The translations under genes and the position numbers were made by a program. A DNA stretch of 64,000 nt from JACVRW01 sp963803245 (GTDB taxonomy: Bacteria; Actinomycetota; Thermoleophilia; Solirubrobacterales; Thermoleophilaceae). Shown one piece after another: positions 62,888 through 64,000 of the stretch. Location of the stretch: positions 62,001 through 126,000 of the forward strand of contig CAWDLI010000003.1 in NCBI GenBank assembly GCA_963803245.1. The letters run 5' to 3'. The notes beneath the pieces were generated by a model. It was not told where the DNA came from. It saw only the letters and a list, made by a program, of their open reading frames with translations, and searched no databases. The stretch's first letter is position 1. Each line of letters starts with the position of its first letter.

Positions 62888-64000
62888 CTACGGCTTCGGC
62901 AGCACGCTCATGGCCGCCGTGGCGGCACCCGCGCGAGCGCGCCCGCCGTTGAGCCCCACGCCGGTGGCCACCTCGGCGCCGAGCCCCGTCTCGGAGCGGA
63001 CGTAGAGCTCGCTGAACTTGCGCTCCGCCGCCGGCTCGCGAGCGAGCATCGTGCCGACCCAGCACCCGATGAAGCCGAGCGGGATCGAGACGATCCCCGG
63101 GTTCGCCAGGTCGTAGAACCCGAACGCCCCACCCTCGGAGTCGGCTCCCGGCCACACCTTCGGGCTGATGATCACGAGCAGCACCGAGCTGAACACGCCG
63201 GTGAGCACGCCGACGATCGCGCCGGTGGTGTTGAAACGCCGCCAGCTGAGCGCCAGCAGCAGCGCCGGGAAGTTGGCGCTGGCCGCCACGGCGAACGCCA
63301 GGCCGACCATGAACGAGACGTTCAGGCCGGCACCGCCGATCACGGCAACCGCGATCGCGATGGCGCCGATCGCCACGGCGGCGATCTTCGCGACCCACAC
63401 CTCTTCCTTCTCCGAGTCGCGGCCCGAGCGGACCACGTTCGACCAGATGTCGTGAGCCACGGCACCGGATGCCGAGATCACCAGGCCCGCCACCACCGCG
63501 AGGATCGTGGCGAAGGCCACGCCGGCGATGATCGCGAGGAACAGCTCTCCGCCGAGCTCGTCAGCGAGGTTCGGCAGCGCGAGGTTCCCGCCCGTGCCGG
63601 CCGCTGCCTCGCCCGCCGGGCCGAGGACGGCGCGTGCGCCGAAGCCCAGGAACGTCGTCATCAGGTAGAAGGCCCCGATGAGGACCATCGCCCACATCAC
63701 CGAGCCGCGCGCCGCCTTGGCGTCGGGCACGGTGAAGAAGCGCATCAGGATGTGCGGCAGGCCCGCGGTGCCCAGCACCAGGCCGAGCCCGAGCGAGACG
63801 GTGTCGAGCGGGGTCGTGAGGAACAGGCCCGGCTCGAGGTACTTCTGACCCTCGGGCGACTGCGCCCGGGAGTCCTTGAACAGCTCGACGGGGTTGACGC
63901 TCGTCTTGGTCATCACCCAGACGGTCATGACCACGGCCGCGCTCATCAACATCAACGCCTTGATGATCTGCACCCAGCTCGTGGCGAGCATGCCGCCGGC
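62888..64000 (-). CDS. actP: Cation/acetate symporter (5' end outside window)
   Basis: The visible 371 codons cover the C-terminal part of a sodium:solute symporter. Features: LGLVLGTAGLPHILMRFFTV (the conserved G-T-x-G-L-P-H-I-L-x-R-F), VDAKAARGS-like loop, GLVISASGAVAHDIWSNVVR, and late TM helices (FPALLLALSWRRFNTTGAIV). These are ActP/DhlC-type signatures, and acs downstream supports acetate as substrate. The frame is open past 64000, so the real start lies outside the window. Confidence 0.9.
   Translation of the reverse strand, partial: AGGMLATSWVQIIKALMLMSAAVVMTVWVMTKTSVNPVELFKDSRAQSPEGQKYLEPGLFLTTPLDTVSLGLGLVLGTAGLPHILMRFFTVPDAKAARGSVMWAMVLIGAFYLMTTFLGFGARAVLGPAGEAAAGTGGNLALPNLADELGGELFLAIIAGVAFATILAVVAGLVISASGAVAHDIWSNVVRSGRDSEKEEVWVAKIAAVAIGAIAIAVAVIGGAGLNVSFMVGLAFAVAASANFPALLLALSWRRFNTTGAIVGVLTGVFSSVLLVIISPKVWPGADSEGGAFGFYDLANPGIVSIPLGFIGCWVGTMLAREPAAERKFSELYVRSETGLGAEVATGVGLNGGRARAGAATAAMSVLPKP

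Overview
The window is high-GC actinobacterial DNA. Several traits point to the class Thermoleophilia (Solirubrobacterales or a relative): a swarm of SnoaL/NTF2-like genes all beginning MSQENVE, secreted proteins with an FVALGGTAYAVN signal region, frequent GTG starts, and many genes whose TANNNT -10 box lies only 6-9 nt before the start codon (leaderless mRNA). This placement is inference from family style; no rRNA is present. Several genes are broken by single-base indels, some clustered, so local consensus error should be kept in mind.

Layout. 1-7.4 kb: a partial lipoprotein, cysE-cysK, a secreted esterase, a methyltransferase, a beta-helix-like exported protein, a class I amidotransferase and a helical protein that seems to start at AUC. 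7.4-23.1 kb: an accessory region with twelve SnoaL-like genes, cell-surface genes and their remnants, micro-proteins with one TM helix or a zinc ribbon, two tandem copies of a putative structured RNA, and three surface-protein genes sharing one promoter design. 23.4-30.4 kb: Rrf2 regulator, VanZ, histidine kinase, a benzoylformate-decarboxylase-like ThDP enzyme, HDOD-LuxR protein, gltX and nfo. 30.6-37.6 kb: Cys-rich protein, dnaE, a fold-type I PLP enzyme, and a PadR/membrane-protein operon with a palindromic operator. 37.6-51.4 kb on the minus strand: thrS, infC, rpmI-rplT, then a tightly overlapping chain trmH-like, pheS, pheT, argC, argJ, argB, argD, GGCT-like, argG, small membrane protein. 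51.5-57.4 kb: frameshifted glycosyltransferase, Rpf-like protein, MBL hydrolase, class V aminotransferase, and the DUF47-Pit phosphate transport operon (pit frameshifted). 57.4-64 kb: a third copy of the RNA motif, two more surface proteins, tRNA-Val, an epimerase, acs and a partial actP.

How parts work together. cysE-cysK make cysteine from serine; argC-J-B-D-G cover most of arginine synthesis (argF, argH and argR are not here); pheST, thrS, infC, rpmI and rplT form a translation block; acs plus actP take up and activate acetate; DUF47 plus Pit import phosphate.

The most unusual material is in the accessory region and its echoes elsewhere: (i) a tandem SnoaL array in which each gene end carries the ribosome site for the next start 3 nt downstream; (ii) promoter-plus-tail scars of deleted surface-protein genes; (iii) three copies of a roughly 100-nt element with a C-rich loop and a terminal GC hairpin; (iv) four copies of a palindromic repeat, one inside a coding sequence; (v) a pair of 40-residue TM proteins; (vi) a probable AUC start on a leaderless mRNA.
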